Part shown: positions 1-9,561 of the stretch, one piece after another
Numbering within the stretch: position 1 is the stretch's first letter
Layout: each line of letters begins with the position of its first letter
Source: Darksidea phi
Lineage: Eukaryota; Ascomycota; Dothideomycetes; Pleosporales; Lentitheciaceae
DNA length: 64,000 nucleotides
Direction: 5' to 3'
Assembly (NCBI GenBank): GCA_030770425.1
Contig: JASJFT010000164.1
Location: 40,476-104,475, forward strand
Notes under the pieces: model-generated
Databases searched by the model: none
What the model saw: only the letters and a program-made list of their open reading frames with translations
What the model was told of the DNA's origin: nothing
Program-made: the position numbers and the translations under genes

Positions 1-173
1 TTCTGCTATGCCTAAAACATACCAGACTCTATCCCATATACCGCGCTACTAGTTTGTCTACCTTAGGTGTGCCTTGTATCCGGATACAATACCCGCTGAA
101 CCGAGCTGTCTTCTGCATCTGCCCTCTTTCGTTTCTTGTCATGCTTTTTTTATAAGCACTTTAATCATTCCTA

Positions 174-2843
174 TTACTCCGATAGTCCCCTCTGTTTTGT
201 AATACTACTAAGGAGAGTATTAATATAGCCGACTGTTGTGATAGGAGCAAGTGCGAGCGCCACGCCATACGCGATGGGCCACTTGTACTGTACGCAAAGT
301 ACCACAGCTATGATCACCACAATCAAGATGATCAGGCTCGTCAATAGCGTAAAGGCCTCCCAATCCCATTCCTTGTAGACTTCAAAGCCCCACCCGGGCT
401 TTGGGTCTTCAGTACATACAAGCTTTGCTCTTATTTTCCGTGGCAGGCCGCGCCATATTGGAGACTGCGGTAGCGCGTGGCCCGGATTCCAGAAATGGTG
501 CAGAAGATAGTCGCTCAGGAGCATTTTCTTGTATTTTGTTAATTCCGACTCGCTCATGGGTGTATATTCCCATTCCCGGCGCTGGCAACTGGAAATGTTA
601 CTTAACTGTGAGGTCGATGCTGCTGGCGATCCGGACGGTTGTACTGCTGGTCTTGGTACCGGGGCCCTAGAGGACAAATTTACAGCAGAAGATGTTCCCT
701 CCAGTCCAGTACTGGAACCAATTATCTGCGGTGCCGGCTCCGGTTCCGGGATACCTTCTTCATGGGGCATCTTGTCCTTCTTGATAGGATTTACGAGCTT
801 GTCAATATGATATAAATCAAACTTTATCCACTATTAGCAAACACGCAGCTTTGGAAAGCTGGGAAGTGCCTCACCTCCCAGAATTCGAAGCCAGATATTT
901 TGTTGGGATTCAACCACCTCCATGGCCGTGACATCTGTTGTTTCAATAGCTTATGCTGTAATGCCGTGAACATCGCTTTGTCCATATCCTTATCACTTGT
1001 GCGCTCTGATCGTTGTATTTTTGCGTGGGAGAGTCGCCGCCCATTCTTCCTTTTGCCAAAAAGGCAAATGAAAACAGGCTCTCGAAGGGCATTGCTCGGA
1101 ATATCCACTGCGCCCGAAATACAGTCTTGATCTTTCCGGTCTTGCGATGTTTCTAGAATTCGGCGATCTCGGTCTTGGTCCTCCTTGCTTGGTTGCCTGC
1201 CCGATTCAAGATCTCCGTCTGCGGGCTGACCGGTGGAAGACTCCCAGGAAAAGCGGCCTAAGAAGCTCGGTCCAAAAGTCCACAGAAAGTTCTCTAGCCA
1301 ATAAGACTTGAAAAGGCGGGTCCTTAAGGGTCCGTCGCGGCTCACATCCCAATCCATTCTTCGAACAAATTCTGCTGCTATAACAATACTACTTCTAGCG
1401 AAAATGGCCTTAAATTTACGGCCACAGCACTGCGAGGAGTCAGAGAGAATAAAACAAGGGTAGACTTGAGGTACTGACACATCTCCAAAATACTTCAATT
1501 TCTTTTCCCACATATTTCATCTTCACATCTGCCCCTCTACCCTGCAATAGTTGTACTACATCTTCGTGTTCTTGCAGAAAAGCAATATGCAGTGCCGTCA
1601 TTCCCTTCATGTTCGTTGCCTCGATATCCGCTCCCTTCTCTAGCAGCAGCTGCACCACCGCCTTGTTGCCGTTTTTAGCTGCCAAGTATAATGCCGTCTC
1701 TCCACTCGTAGTCTTTGCCCCAACGTCCGCTCCCTTCTCTAATAGTGCCTTCACCACCGCCAAGCGCCGGTTCTCTGCGGCCAACGACAGCGGTGTCTTA
1801 CCTTGGCTGTCCTTGGAGTCTGGGTCGACGCGGTCGTTCTTAAGCAAGAGCTTCACCACGGCCTCGTGCCCCTTTAGTACCGCCCACCACAGCGGCGTCC
1901 GACCTTGGCTGTCCTTAGAGTCTGGGTCGACGCGGTCGTTCTCGAGTAAGAGCTTCACTACGGCCTCGTACCCCATCTCTGCAGCCCACAAAAGCGGCGT
2001 CTGACCTTGGCTGTCCTTAGAGTCTGGGTCGACGTGGTCGTTCTTAAGTAAGAGCTTTACTATAGCCTCGTACCCCATCTTTGCGGCCCACGAAAGCGGC
2101 GTCCGACTACAACTATCCTTAGAGTCTAGGTCGACGCGGTCGTTCTCGAGTAAAAGCTTTACTATAGCCTCGTACCCCATCTTTGCAGCCCACGAAAGCG
2201 GCGTCTGACCTTGGCTGTCTTTAGAGTCTGGGTCGACGCGGTCGTTCTTAAGCAAGAGCTTTACTATAGCCTCGTGCCCCTTTAGTACCGCCCACGACAG
2301 CGGCGTCCGACCATAGCTATCCTTAGAGTCTGGGTCGACGCGGTCGTTCTCGAGTAAGAGCTTCACCACGGCATCGTGCCCCATCTCTGCAGCCCACGAC
2401 AGCGGCGTCCGGCCAAACGACAGCAGCGTCCGATCTTGGCTGTCCTCGGAGTCTGAGGAGTCTGGGGAGTCTGGAGAGTCTGGGGAGTCTGGGTCGACGC
2501 GGTCGTTTTTGAGCAAGAGCTTCACCACAGCCTCGTGCCCCTTTAGTGCCGCCCACGAAAGCGGCGTCCGACTTTGGCTGTCCTTAGAATTCGGATCGAT
2601 GCCGTCCTTCTTGGACAAGAGCTTCACCACTGCCTTGTGTGCCGCCCACGGGAGCGGAGTCTGTCCCGAAATGGTGTCCCTGGAGTTTAGGCCGACGCCG
2701 TCCTTCTCGAGTAAGGACTTTACCAAAGACTCATGGCCGTTCTTTGCCGCCCAAAACAATACAGTCATACTATTGAGCTTTGCGAGTTCCCTCTGTATAG
2801 CGTTCTGGTCGCGTCGTGTCACTGCTGTATCTAGGGCATCCAT
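174..2843 (-). CDS. Ankyrin-repeat protein with C-terminal membrane anchor (3 exons)
   Basis: Proposed exons on the minus strand are 2843-1494, 1429-845 and 797-174, giving 852 aa. Intron 1 (1493-1430, 64 nt) has donor GTATTT, a CTGAC branch site and a CGCAG end, and joins the ankyrin frame to a second frame that otherwise has no sensible start. Intron 2 (844-798, 47 nt) keeps the frame but its donor GTGTTT is weak, so exon 3 could be a separate gene. Residues about 27-445 hold some twelve ankyrin repeats of the TPLSWAA..GHEAVVKLLL type, nearly identical over a 34-aa (102-nt) period, interrupted near residues 130-155 by an acidic DSPDSPDS stretch. Residues about 794-840 form two hydrophobic segments, and the preceding WNPGHALPQSPIWRGLPRKIRAKL resembles the C-terminal membrane domain of many fungal hypothetical proteins. 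Likely role: membrane-tethered protein-binding scaffold; partner unknown. The uniform repeats suggest recent expansion or gene conversion, as in fungal recognition proteins. Confidence 0.72.
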
Positions 2844-3584
2844 ATTCGGTAAACCTTCTATTGATTAGTTTTCGAGCGAACAAAAAAGTAATGGTTAGGA
2901 TTGACTAGCTTGCTAAAGATTGCCCTCGAATTTTACTCGCGGAATCAATACACGATATGGAGAGATTGCTTACAAGTTGAAATTGTGACTCTGAACCCTA
3001 TATATGGAGGAAATTATGTGCAGAAATAAGTCGATTGAATGCGGATAGTGTGAGTGTGTTGCCTTGAGCTTCAGAAGGCTGTTCTGGTACGAGTAAAAAT
3101 CTGCGTCAGCAACATCATCCCGCTAGGTTCCGGACCGTTTTCATCCGAAATCGTATCTGATGGTGGCTATGATTGGCAAGACGCCACACCATCTGTGGCT
3201 GCCTTCCGTCCTCTTCTCATCAGCATACCACCGCCTTCCGCGCAGGGTAAGGCAGGATCGGTTCGGCCATCCTCCCTGTTTACGGCGGCAAGTGGCGCAT
3301 CGTACCATGCATTAACTGTTGTAAATATTTCCGCGCTGACACGCTGTTGGCGCTATGAACCTGAAATATGCGACCTGCAATTCACGTGTCTGAATCGCAG
3401 TTCAAGGTGACTGCTTTGAGATTGCTCTGATAACTCTTGATAACTACAGAAGAGGTGTAGCGTTGAACCTGATTGGGGGTGGCAGTGCCTGCTGCGGCAC
3501 AGCACGCCAAGACTGCCCGCCTTGCTTTTTATTGCCGGACGTACCCTGATTTCGAGCACGCTTTCTTTCCCTCTTCATTCGAAG
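2844..3584. other. Intergenic region between divergent genes
   Basis: About 740 bp between the ankyrin gene (-) and the kinase gene (+). It must hold both promoters. Short open frames here have no recognisable features and no conserved look. I see no RNA gene or repeat. Confidence 0.5.
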
Positions 3585-5171
3585 ATGCCACAGTCCAGCA
3601 CGTCGTTTCGCCGAGGCGAGCACAGAGTAATTACAAGCCGTAGCATGTTACCTTTCCGACATGTCGACAGACTCGGCATAGGTATGAGTGCTGTGGTCGA
3701 CATAGTAGAAGACGAAACGACCGGCCGAAAATTTGCGCATAAGGCTTTTCGTCCGTACTATGGCCCGGAACCTGAAAAGTTTAAGCAAGCGTTTAAGAAC
3801 GAGATCGATATTATCAAGCGGTTACACTCACATTCGCATATTATCCAAATACATTGGTCGTATGCTTACGGAAACGAGCTTGGCATGCTCCTCACCCCGG
3901 TCGCCCGCGATGGAGATCTTAGAGCCTACCTTCGAAGAATTCAAGATGCAGGAGAACCCCTAACAACAAAGCAACATTCTGTCCTCGGTCGCTCGTTCGG
4001 ATGCCTTGCAAGTGGTCTGGCGTTTATTCATAGTCGCACAATTCGACACAAGGATATCAAACCGCAGAATATATTAGTGCACGATGGCCATATGATCTAT
4101 ACAGATTTTGGCATTGCATTTGATGCAAGTGAGCAGGATACTACCACTACTGGCAGACCGGAAGCCTTCACAGACCGCTATCGTGCTCCGGAAGTCGCAG
4201 ACTGGGAGCCGAGAAATAGGAAATCAGACGTCTTTTCTCTTGGCTGTGTTTTTATCGAGATAATGGCCTTTCTGTCGCCCGATGCTGATTTAGGAGCGTC
4301 GGATCCACGTCCCTATTGGCGTAGGGTCGACGACCTCCAGAACACTCTCATTCATCTCGGAGCGTCCAATGCCCAATTAGGCCAGTTGTTCCTCGTTTTT
4401 CACGACATGCTGAAACCTGGAAGCGCAGACCGCATGGATGCTGCGGCTCTTCTCCATCGTATGCGAAGTATACAAGATTCTCACTCAGATCTGGCGTACA
4501 AGCTCTTTTGCAAGAATTGTCAGAGTTCTGATTTCAGTACACCGCAAAACACGATGGAAGGGGGAGAGATCACAGCGTCTAATGGAGAAGTCGAGGAATT
4601 TCACGAGAACCTTTTTACAGGGAAAGAAGATAGACTTTCAAACGGCCCAGCCTTTACACCCTACCGAGACCGTTTCTCAGTACAAGCCGCGATAAGAGCG
4701 TTTATACAAATGCCTCTCCCCGAACAGGAAAGGCCTGCACGGTATATATATATTCTTTGGCGGCTGCACAATCCAGACTTTATTAAGATCGGTACCACAA
4801 CAATGGATGTCCCTCGCCGGCTGAAGCAATGGGAGGAAAATTGCGGGCATCGTGTACAAGAGTATGAGCAACAGGGTACGGGTGAGAGAGTGCCTATTGC
4901 ATATGCTCGTCGTGTTGAAAGGCTTGTAACAACCGAGTTGAGGGACCTTCAATTTAAGGAGAACCGCTGTGAAGGATGTCATGGCGCACATTTCGAATGG
5001 TACCGTACTACGCCAGAACATGCCGCCAAAGTCATCAAAAAGTACTCGGACTGGATGGCGAAAGATCCATATCAACTCGATGAAACGGGCAACTTTTGGA
5101 GACTAGATGAAGTAGCCTGGAGGAATGATATTAATAGGCTTTGTCAGCTAGTACCTTTTGAGTCGTCCTAA
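3585..5171 (+). CDS. Ser/Thr protein kinase fused to a T5orf172 (GIY-YIG-type) domain
   Basis: Single exon, 528 aa from the ATG at 3585; an in-frame ATG at 3522 would add 21 residues that look non-conserved. Kinase domain at about 25-300: glycine loop GxG at 31-33, ATP-binding Lys53, helix-C Glu73, catalytic loop HKDIKPQN with Asp157, DFG at 174-176 and APE, so it should be active. The catalytic loop is HKD rather than HRD, a non-RD kinase. A linker follows, then a domain at about 386-495 starting YIYIL, then FIKIG and RRLKQW, a conserved Glu in ARRVE and a CxxC pair, matching the T5orf172/DUF1766 branch of the GIY-YIG nuclease superfamily. Kinase plus T5orf172 proteins are known from fungal genomes, but their function is not. 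The protein could couple phosphorylation signalling to nucleic-acid binding or cutting; that is inference. It ends convergent with the PD-(D/E)XK-like gene, 97 bp away. Confidence 0.85.
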   Translation: MPQSSTSFRRGEHRVITSRSMLPFRHVDRLGIGMSAVVDIVEDETTGRKFAHKAFRPYYGPEPEKFKQAFKNEIDIIKRLHSHSHIIQIHWSYAYGNELGMLLTPVARDGDLRAYLRRIQDAGEPLTTKQHSVLGRSFGCLASGLAFIHSRTIRHKDIKPQNILVHDGHMIYTDFGIAFDASEQDTTTTGRPEAFTDRYRAPEVADWEPRNRKSDVFSLGCVFIEIMAFLSPDADLGASDPRPYWRRVDDLQNTLIHLGASNAQLGQLFLVFHDMLKPGSADRMDAAALLHRMRSIQDSHSDLAYKLFCKNCQSSDFSTPQNTMEGGEITASNGEVEEFHENLFTGKEDRLSNGPAFTPYRDRFSVQAAIRAFIQMPLPEQERPARYIYILWRLHNPDFIKIGTTTMDVPRRLKQWEENCGHRVQEYEQQGTGERVPIAYARRVERLVTTELRDLQFKENRCEGCHGAHFEWYRTTPEHAAKVIKKYSDWMAKDPYQLDETGNFWRLDEVAWRNDINRLCQLVPFESS

Positions 5172-5268
5172 GCTGAAAGCGGGAGTAGAGGCTACGATGG
5201 CTAGGCTACTTCTGGGGGCGAGTATTGATTCCGACAGCATACTGAGAGCTTCTACGGGTACAATAATC

Positions 5269-6740
5269 TCACTCCGGCGAAAGGACGTTCTCTACGAACC
5301 AAGGTTGAAATGAGATAGTAGCCCAGTGGCACAGGTAACGCAAGCCTGCCAAAATCTTATAACATCCGAGAATGCTCTCTGAGTTTCCGATCGCGCCAGC
5401 GGTGATAATCTCCTATCATGCAATTAGTCTAAAGGCAAAGGCGCCGCAGCTTGAGCACTCGCACCCACCATGGAGTCTTCTAGATCTCGGGCGAACAAGA
5501 GGTTCCACTGGCTAGCTTGAACAAGCACAAGAGGCAGGGTGATGGGGATGGGGTCCACGGAAAGACGTCGTAGCCGAGCGAAATGGGCAGCCACCCAGAT
5601 GGACAGTTGCACCATGGCCTCCTCCTGGTCACCACTCGCAGACTTGGTCTCGATGCTGATAGCCACGGGAAAGTGGCGCACGGGGCTATAGTCTGTCGGG
5701 TTGATGCTTCGGCAGATCTTGGCGGACGGGGTTGCTGTGGCAGGCAGGCGGCGAGTTACGGCATCCTGACTGATGAGAGGAGCTTCCAGTATGATGGCGT
5801 AGTCAACCATCTTCTTCTTGAACTCCTCACCGTAGTGATTCTGAGGCACAAGCTCCTTTATGACCCGCGCCGTGGTGATATTCTCGTAGGCCAGGCCAGG
5901 CAGAGGCCGCACGGCCTGGTGGAGAAGCTTGCTATGAACACGTTCGTTCCAGCCCACCTCGTGCACATTGCGGTCCCGACAGTGGACCGTGCCGTCGCGT
6001 ATGTCCTTTATAGCGTGGAGTTCGCCCACCAGCCGTTCCTTTCTCGCTGCATCATCCTCGACTGTGTGGCGTGCATGGTCCCGCTGAAAGTCGACCAGGT
6101 TCATGACCTGACTGTCATTGTTGGCGACAACGATTTGCGCGACAAAAGGCTCGCTGCCGCAGCAAGCAGCCTCGACCTCGACCTGCACCGCCTTGGGCAC
6201 GATGCCTAGCCCGTACGTATCGCATTGCCGAACGGCATTGTACAGCTCCCGGACGTCGTAAGGGACGTCGGCCGCCGCGCAAACGCTCTTGACATTGATC
6301 TTCTTGTCCGCAACGCAGAGGTCTGCCATGCGCTTCGTTGGGCTGAGCGACCGCTTCGACGTCCTGGAACCCTCCGACTCGGCGATCGAGTCGGCTTTGT
6401 CATCATGTCCCTCCGCTTGTATGGCCAGTCGCGCGATTCCCGTCAGGTGCGGCTGTCGTGAGGTGGCATCTAGATGCGCCTCGTCGCGAGTGCGTTTCAG
6501 CGGCGAGCGCGGCCGCGACGGCGGGGGCGTATCTGGCATTGTATCGTGATAGCGTGCCCGTTTGTCTAGCGCAGGTTCGGACGGTTCCGATCGCGATGCC
6601 CATGTCGCGTCACGCCGTTTGCGCTTGGGCTGCCTGCGAGGCGGCTCGAGGTAGGTTGCGGGGATGGCGGGCTCCGGCGGCGGTTCGCTGTCACCCCGGG
6701 CTGCGAAGACACCGGCGAGCCAGTCTTCTGTATGGCCCAT
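5269..6740 (-). CDS. Fungal PD-(D/E)XK nuclease-like domain protein (2 exons)
   Basis: Proposed exons 6740-5469 and 5412-5269, 471 aa. The uninterrupted frame would stop at 5424 with a meaningless tail. Splicing a 56-nt intron (5468-5413; donor GTGGGT, ACTAAT branch, ATAG end, phase 0) restores the family's usual end, with GNSESILGCYKILAGLRYL. Residues 1-140 are basic and low-complexity (PKRKRR, SPTKR), likely nuclear targeting. The domain at about 150-455 shows WNERVH (Glu266), MVDYAI (Asp313) and SIETKS (Glu364, Lys366), which fit the spaced acidic residues and E-x-K of PD-(D/E)XK folds, then the typical EEAMVQLSIWVAAHFARL helix. This resembles a large family of fungal proteins with a PD-(D/E)XK-like domain. 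Nuclease activity is not proven for the family. The start at 6740 is the first ATG of the frame; it lies 399 bp from the divergent hydrolase gene. Confidence 0.8.
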
Positions 6741-7139
6741 GCGTCAAAGAGAAAGCAGGGGACGAAAAGGGCATTGTGCAGCGCCGCAGTGTCGTGATGG
6801 ACAAGGAAGATTAAGGCGTGGTGGGGTGTGTATGCATGATGGTCAAGAGGCGTATATTCTGCCAAGCCGTTAACCAAGCTGAAAATCGATACGATTCCTA
6901 TTTATTATCCAAGGCCTGCCAGTCTGTTCTCGTGCCTTATACCAAACAGCTTTTGCCATAATAATATAGGATTGGAGTCCATGAAGATAATCGTAGAAAC
7001 TAACGAACGATGTTACGAGCTCCGTTCCTTATACCTCTCTCGTTGACGCGATTGCCGGCTAATTACTCCACGCTTACACACCACCTTCATTTATCAGGAA
7101 TATACGAACCTTAAGAATTCACAAAACCATAACCCCAAA
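6741..7139. promoter_or_regulatory. Shared upstream region of the PD-(D/E)XK-like and hydrolase genes
   Basis: A 399-bp gap between two divergent start codons, so both promoters must lie here. The stretch next to the hydrolase start is pyrimidine- then A-rich, common before fungal start codons. No defined binding site was recognised. Confidence 0.4.
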
Positions 7140-8090
7140 ATGGCCTCCTCAACCCTCCCTTCGAACGGTCGCCTCGTCAACATCGGTACTCACTCTCTGG
7201 CTCTCTACACTCACGGCCCAGAGCCCAGCAGCTCCAAAGATCCTGTCGCACTATTCATCTCGGGTGTGGCAAGCGATGCACTCAACTGGCAAGCCGTGGT
7301 ACGGCTATTGGATCCCACGCTGCGAAGCTACACTTACGACCGTTCCGGCTTCAACAACTCAGAGTCCTCGCCGCTCGCTCCCTCGGCCGAAAACATTGCT
7401 GTGGAACTCACCCTTCTGATCGAAAAAGCGCCCATCCCGAACCCTCTAATCCTTGTGGGGCACTCCTGGGCCGGCGTGCTCACGCAGGAGTTCATCGCCC
7501 TAAAGGGAACTGACCAAATCGCTGGTCTGGTGCTTGTGGATGCCAATCATGAGACAGCGCCACTAGTGATGGATGTGAACGATCCAACTCTGTGGACCGT
7601 TGCCGCGGGGGTTGACCCATACTCTGCCTGGGGCCTGGAGGCAGAGCACAAGTTGTCACAGGAGGAGTGGGACGCGTTCAGGGCGGCCGAAACAACCGAG
7701 AAGTACAAGCTGATTGAGCGTAAGGAGGACGAGAACTACATGCCAAGTTTTGAGACCCTGCGGAAGAAGGAGCTGAGTAAGAACCAGCCCCTGCTTGCAG
7801 ACAAACCAGTGTGCGTGATTGCGGGCACACGAAGCAGGGATTGGAGTGGATTGTACAAGGCGGGCGTCGCTAAAGGGAACGGGACCGAGGAGCAGAGGAG
7901 GTATGTGAGAGAGTTGATCAAGATGGTTGATGCGCAGAATGAGAGTCTCCAGAAGGAATTCTTGAAACTCTCTACGAAGAGCGAGCTTATCTTCGCCACC
8001 AAGAGTGGACACTTTGTTCAGATGACCCAGCCGGAAATTGTTGTTGATGGAGTGAAATGGGTCCTTGGTAACCAACCGGCATCTTCTTAA
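7140..8090 (+). CDS. Alpha/beta-hydrolase fold protein
   Basis: Single exon, 316 aa, with an A-rich context before the ATG (CCAAAATGG). The fold is clear: a strand and oxyanion region at about 36-50, YDRSGFNNS at 66-74, nucleophile elbow GHSWAG with Ser109, LVLVDANHE after the next strand, and a C-terminal GHFVQ giving the likely catalytic His at about 291. This is the pattern of small-molecule esterases, lipases and epoxide-hydrolase-like proteins. No signal peptide or membrane segment, so cytosolic. The substrate cannot be told from sequence. It lies two genes from the P450, but nothing ties it firmly to that group. Its 3' flank runs into a short AT-rich patch lacking CpA and TpG. Confidence 0.85.
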   Translation: MASSTLPSNGRLVNIGTHSLALYTHGPEPSSSKDPVALFISGVASDALNWQAVVRLLDPTLRSYTYDRSGFNNSESSPLAPSAENIAVELTLLIEKAPIPNPLILVGHSWAGVLTQEFIALKGTDQIAGLVLVDANHETAPLVMDVNDPTLWTVAAGVDPYSAWGLEAEHKLSQEEWDAFRAAETTEKYKLIERKEDENYMPSFETLRKKELSKNQPLLADKPVCVIAGTRSRDWSGLYKAGVAKGNGTEEQRRYVRELIKMVDAQNESLQKEFLKLSTKSELIFATKSGHFVQMTQPEIVVDGVKWVLGNQPASS

Positions 8091-8421
8091 TGGCGGAAAC
8101 TAAGTGATATTAATACTTAGTACCTAAATCTAGTAAATAATATAGATAAGAATAATAGTAGAACGAAGTTACGTTAGTAATAGACTTATAAACTCGATTA
8201 GATTTTATAACTCCAAAGACCCTTTCGGACGCTCCTGACTTGAACACCAATTTCGTCTGCACCGGCTAATAATTAGGCCTCCTTCCAACTGCCCCGCCCC
8301 CGCTTCGACAATTGAGATTGCTCCACGCTCTCACCTCTCACCCACTACAGCCAGCTTCACAATAGCGGAGCAATCATAACCCCGAGATCTCAGTAGCCTT
8401 TCAGCGCAGTTCCGCAGCGCA
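8091..8421. other. Intergenic region with a short RIP-like patch
   Basis: Between the hydrolase and the broken gene. From about 8105 to 8212 the sequence is AT-rich and I see no CpA or TpG, like the large subtelomeric tract, whereas flanks are normal. It may be a remnant of a mutated repeat. No gene seen. Confidence 0.5.
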
Positions 8422-9077
8422 ATGGAAGGCCTCACTCACCAATGGGGCTTTGTCGTTGTGCGCACCGCCTACGCCAATGACAACGACGACGCACAGTGGG
8501 CTGCCGCCTTGAAGAAGCTACACGACTATGCTACTCCGTCGGATAGCGGGGCTGAGATGGATCCCGACACGTTTGCGCTACCCTTCATATCTGATAGTGC
8601 TCTTCTGCGCGGGGCTGACTATGCCTCGGTGCGCAAGGCGTTCAACTAGTGGATCGCGGATTTTGTTGGCCGGGAGAGAAATGAAGACGACGATGACGAC
8701 GAAGAGTGGCCGTCGGACAGCAGCGAAGCCAGTGCAGCTTCGTCGATGACAATGCACACATCGCGCCGGACGTTCGCGGCAAAGTCCCCAACCTGGACCT
8801 AGAGCCGTGGGTTACTGTAGTGGGCGCCGAGGACCCGGCCAACATGCCTTATCGCGGAGGGGCGCCGTACATGGGCTTCACAAGAGCCTACGCGCGTGTC
8901 CTCAGCCAACTGTTCGATGATCTCGACTCGCGGTCTCTGGAGAAGCTGAGCCCGATTCGAGTCTACGATGGCCAGATACCGCTTTTCAATGGTTCTTCGC
9001 AGGGCAAGCTTATGGATCCGCCTGGTGGAGTGGACGGACGATACAAGTTTCCGCGGGGAACGTCGAGGGGCGCATAG
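8422..9077 (+). pseudogene. Broken fungal lineage-specific gene (nonsense plus frameshift)
   Basis: An ATG at 8422 opens a frame starting MEGLTHQWGFVVVRTAYA that stops at TAG 8647-8649 after 75 aa. The same frame continues sensibly past the stop (WIADFVGRE, then an acidic EDDDDDEEW run). Around 8740-8750 sense moves to another frame, consistent with loss of one base, and runs through DPANMPYRGGAPYMGFTRAYARVLSQ to a stop at 9077. The N-terminus resembles a widespread family of uncharacterised ascomycete proteins that begin with a WGF-aromatic strand; this is from memory and weak. The stop could be CAG changed to TAG, a C-to-T change in a CpA, but CpA is otherwise common here, so wholesale RIP is excluded. 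I saw no intron that rescues both lesions. Confidence 0.55.
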
Positions 9078-9561
9078 GGAGCGCAGGCTATATTGGAAGA
9101 GATTGAGCGAGCGGTAGGGAGAGCGGGTATAGGTTATAAATTCTAATAAGTTAGAGGGTATTAAACGAAAGAGGATAGAAGTGGTAGTATAGTCTATCCC
9201 TACTCTTATTCTTCTAATTAAAAGGGGCCTGCCTGTATGAATAGTTTGTTCATCTCTACTACTCATCAATCGAATTGAATCGAATCCGCTCTGTCAATCA
9301 AATTGAATCAAAACCGCAGTGATCAGTCGTTGTTCAAGATATGGGGCAGAGTAGCATTCGCAGTGGTTTGTTAATTGTGTGGATACGAGCCGAGTTGCAC
9401 ATGAACCAGTTGGAGTAGAGACGACATATGGTGGGAAGAAGTACTCAGGGGTATCAGCATCAGCGGTCAAATACTGGTGACATTTTATTCAGTCGAGCAG
9501 CCTTGCAGATAGATGATACGCGTACAAACTGGAATTAGAACGTGTTCTACAGTACGATTAT
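9078..9561. other. Intergenic region
   Basis: Gap of 484 bp between the broken gene and the 3' end of the P450. The part at about 9120-9230 is AT-rich with very few CpA/TpG. A short ATCAATCGAATTGAATCGAAT-type direct repetition lies at about 9265-9312. No gene or RNA seen. Confidence 0.4.

Noticed and set aside
1..173. Possible gene end at the left edge
   Set aside because: No coding signal on either strand beyond the 3' flank of the ankyrin gene.
3054..3410. 118-aa plus-strand frame
   Set aside because: Lies in the divergent promoter between ankyrin and kinase genes with no family features.
5583..6209. 208-aa plus-strand frame
   Set aside because: Shadow of the PD-(D/E)XK-like gene.
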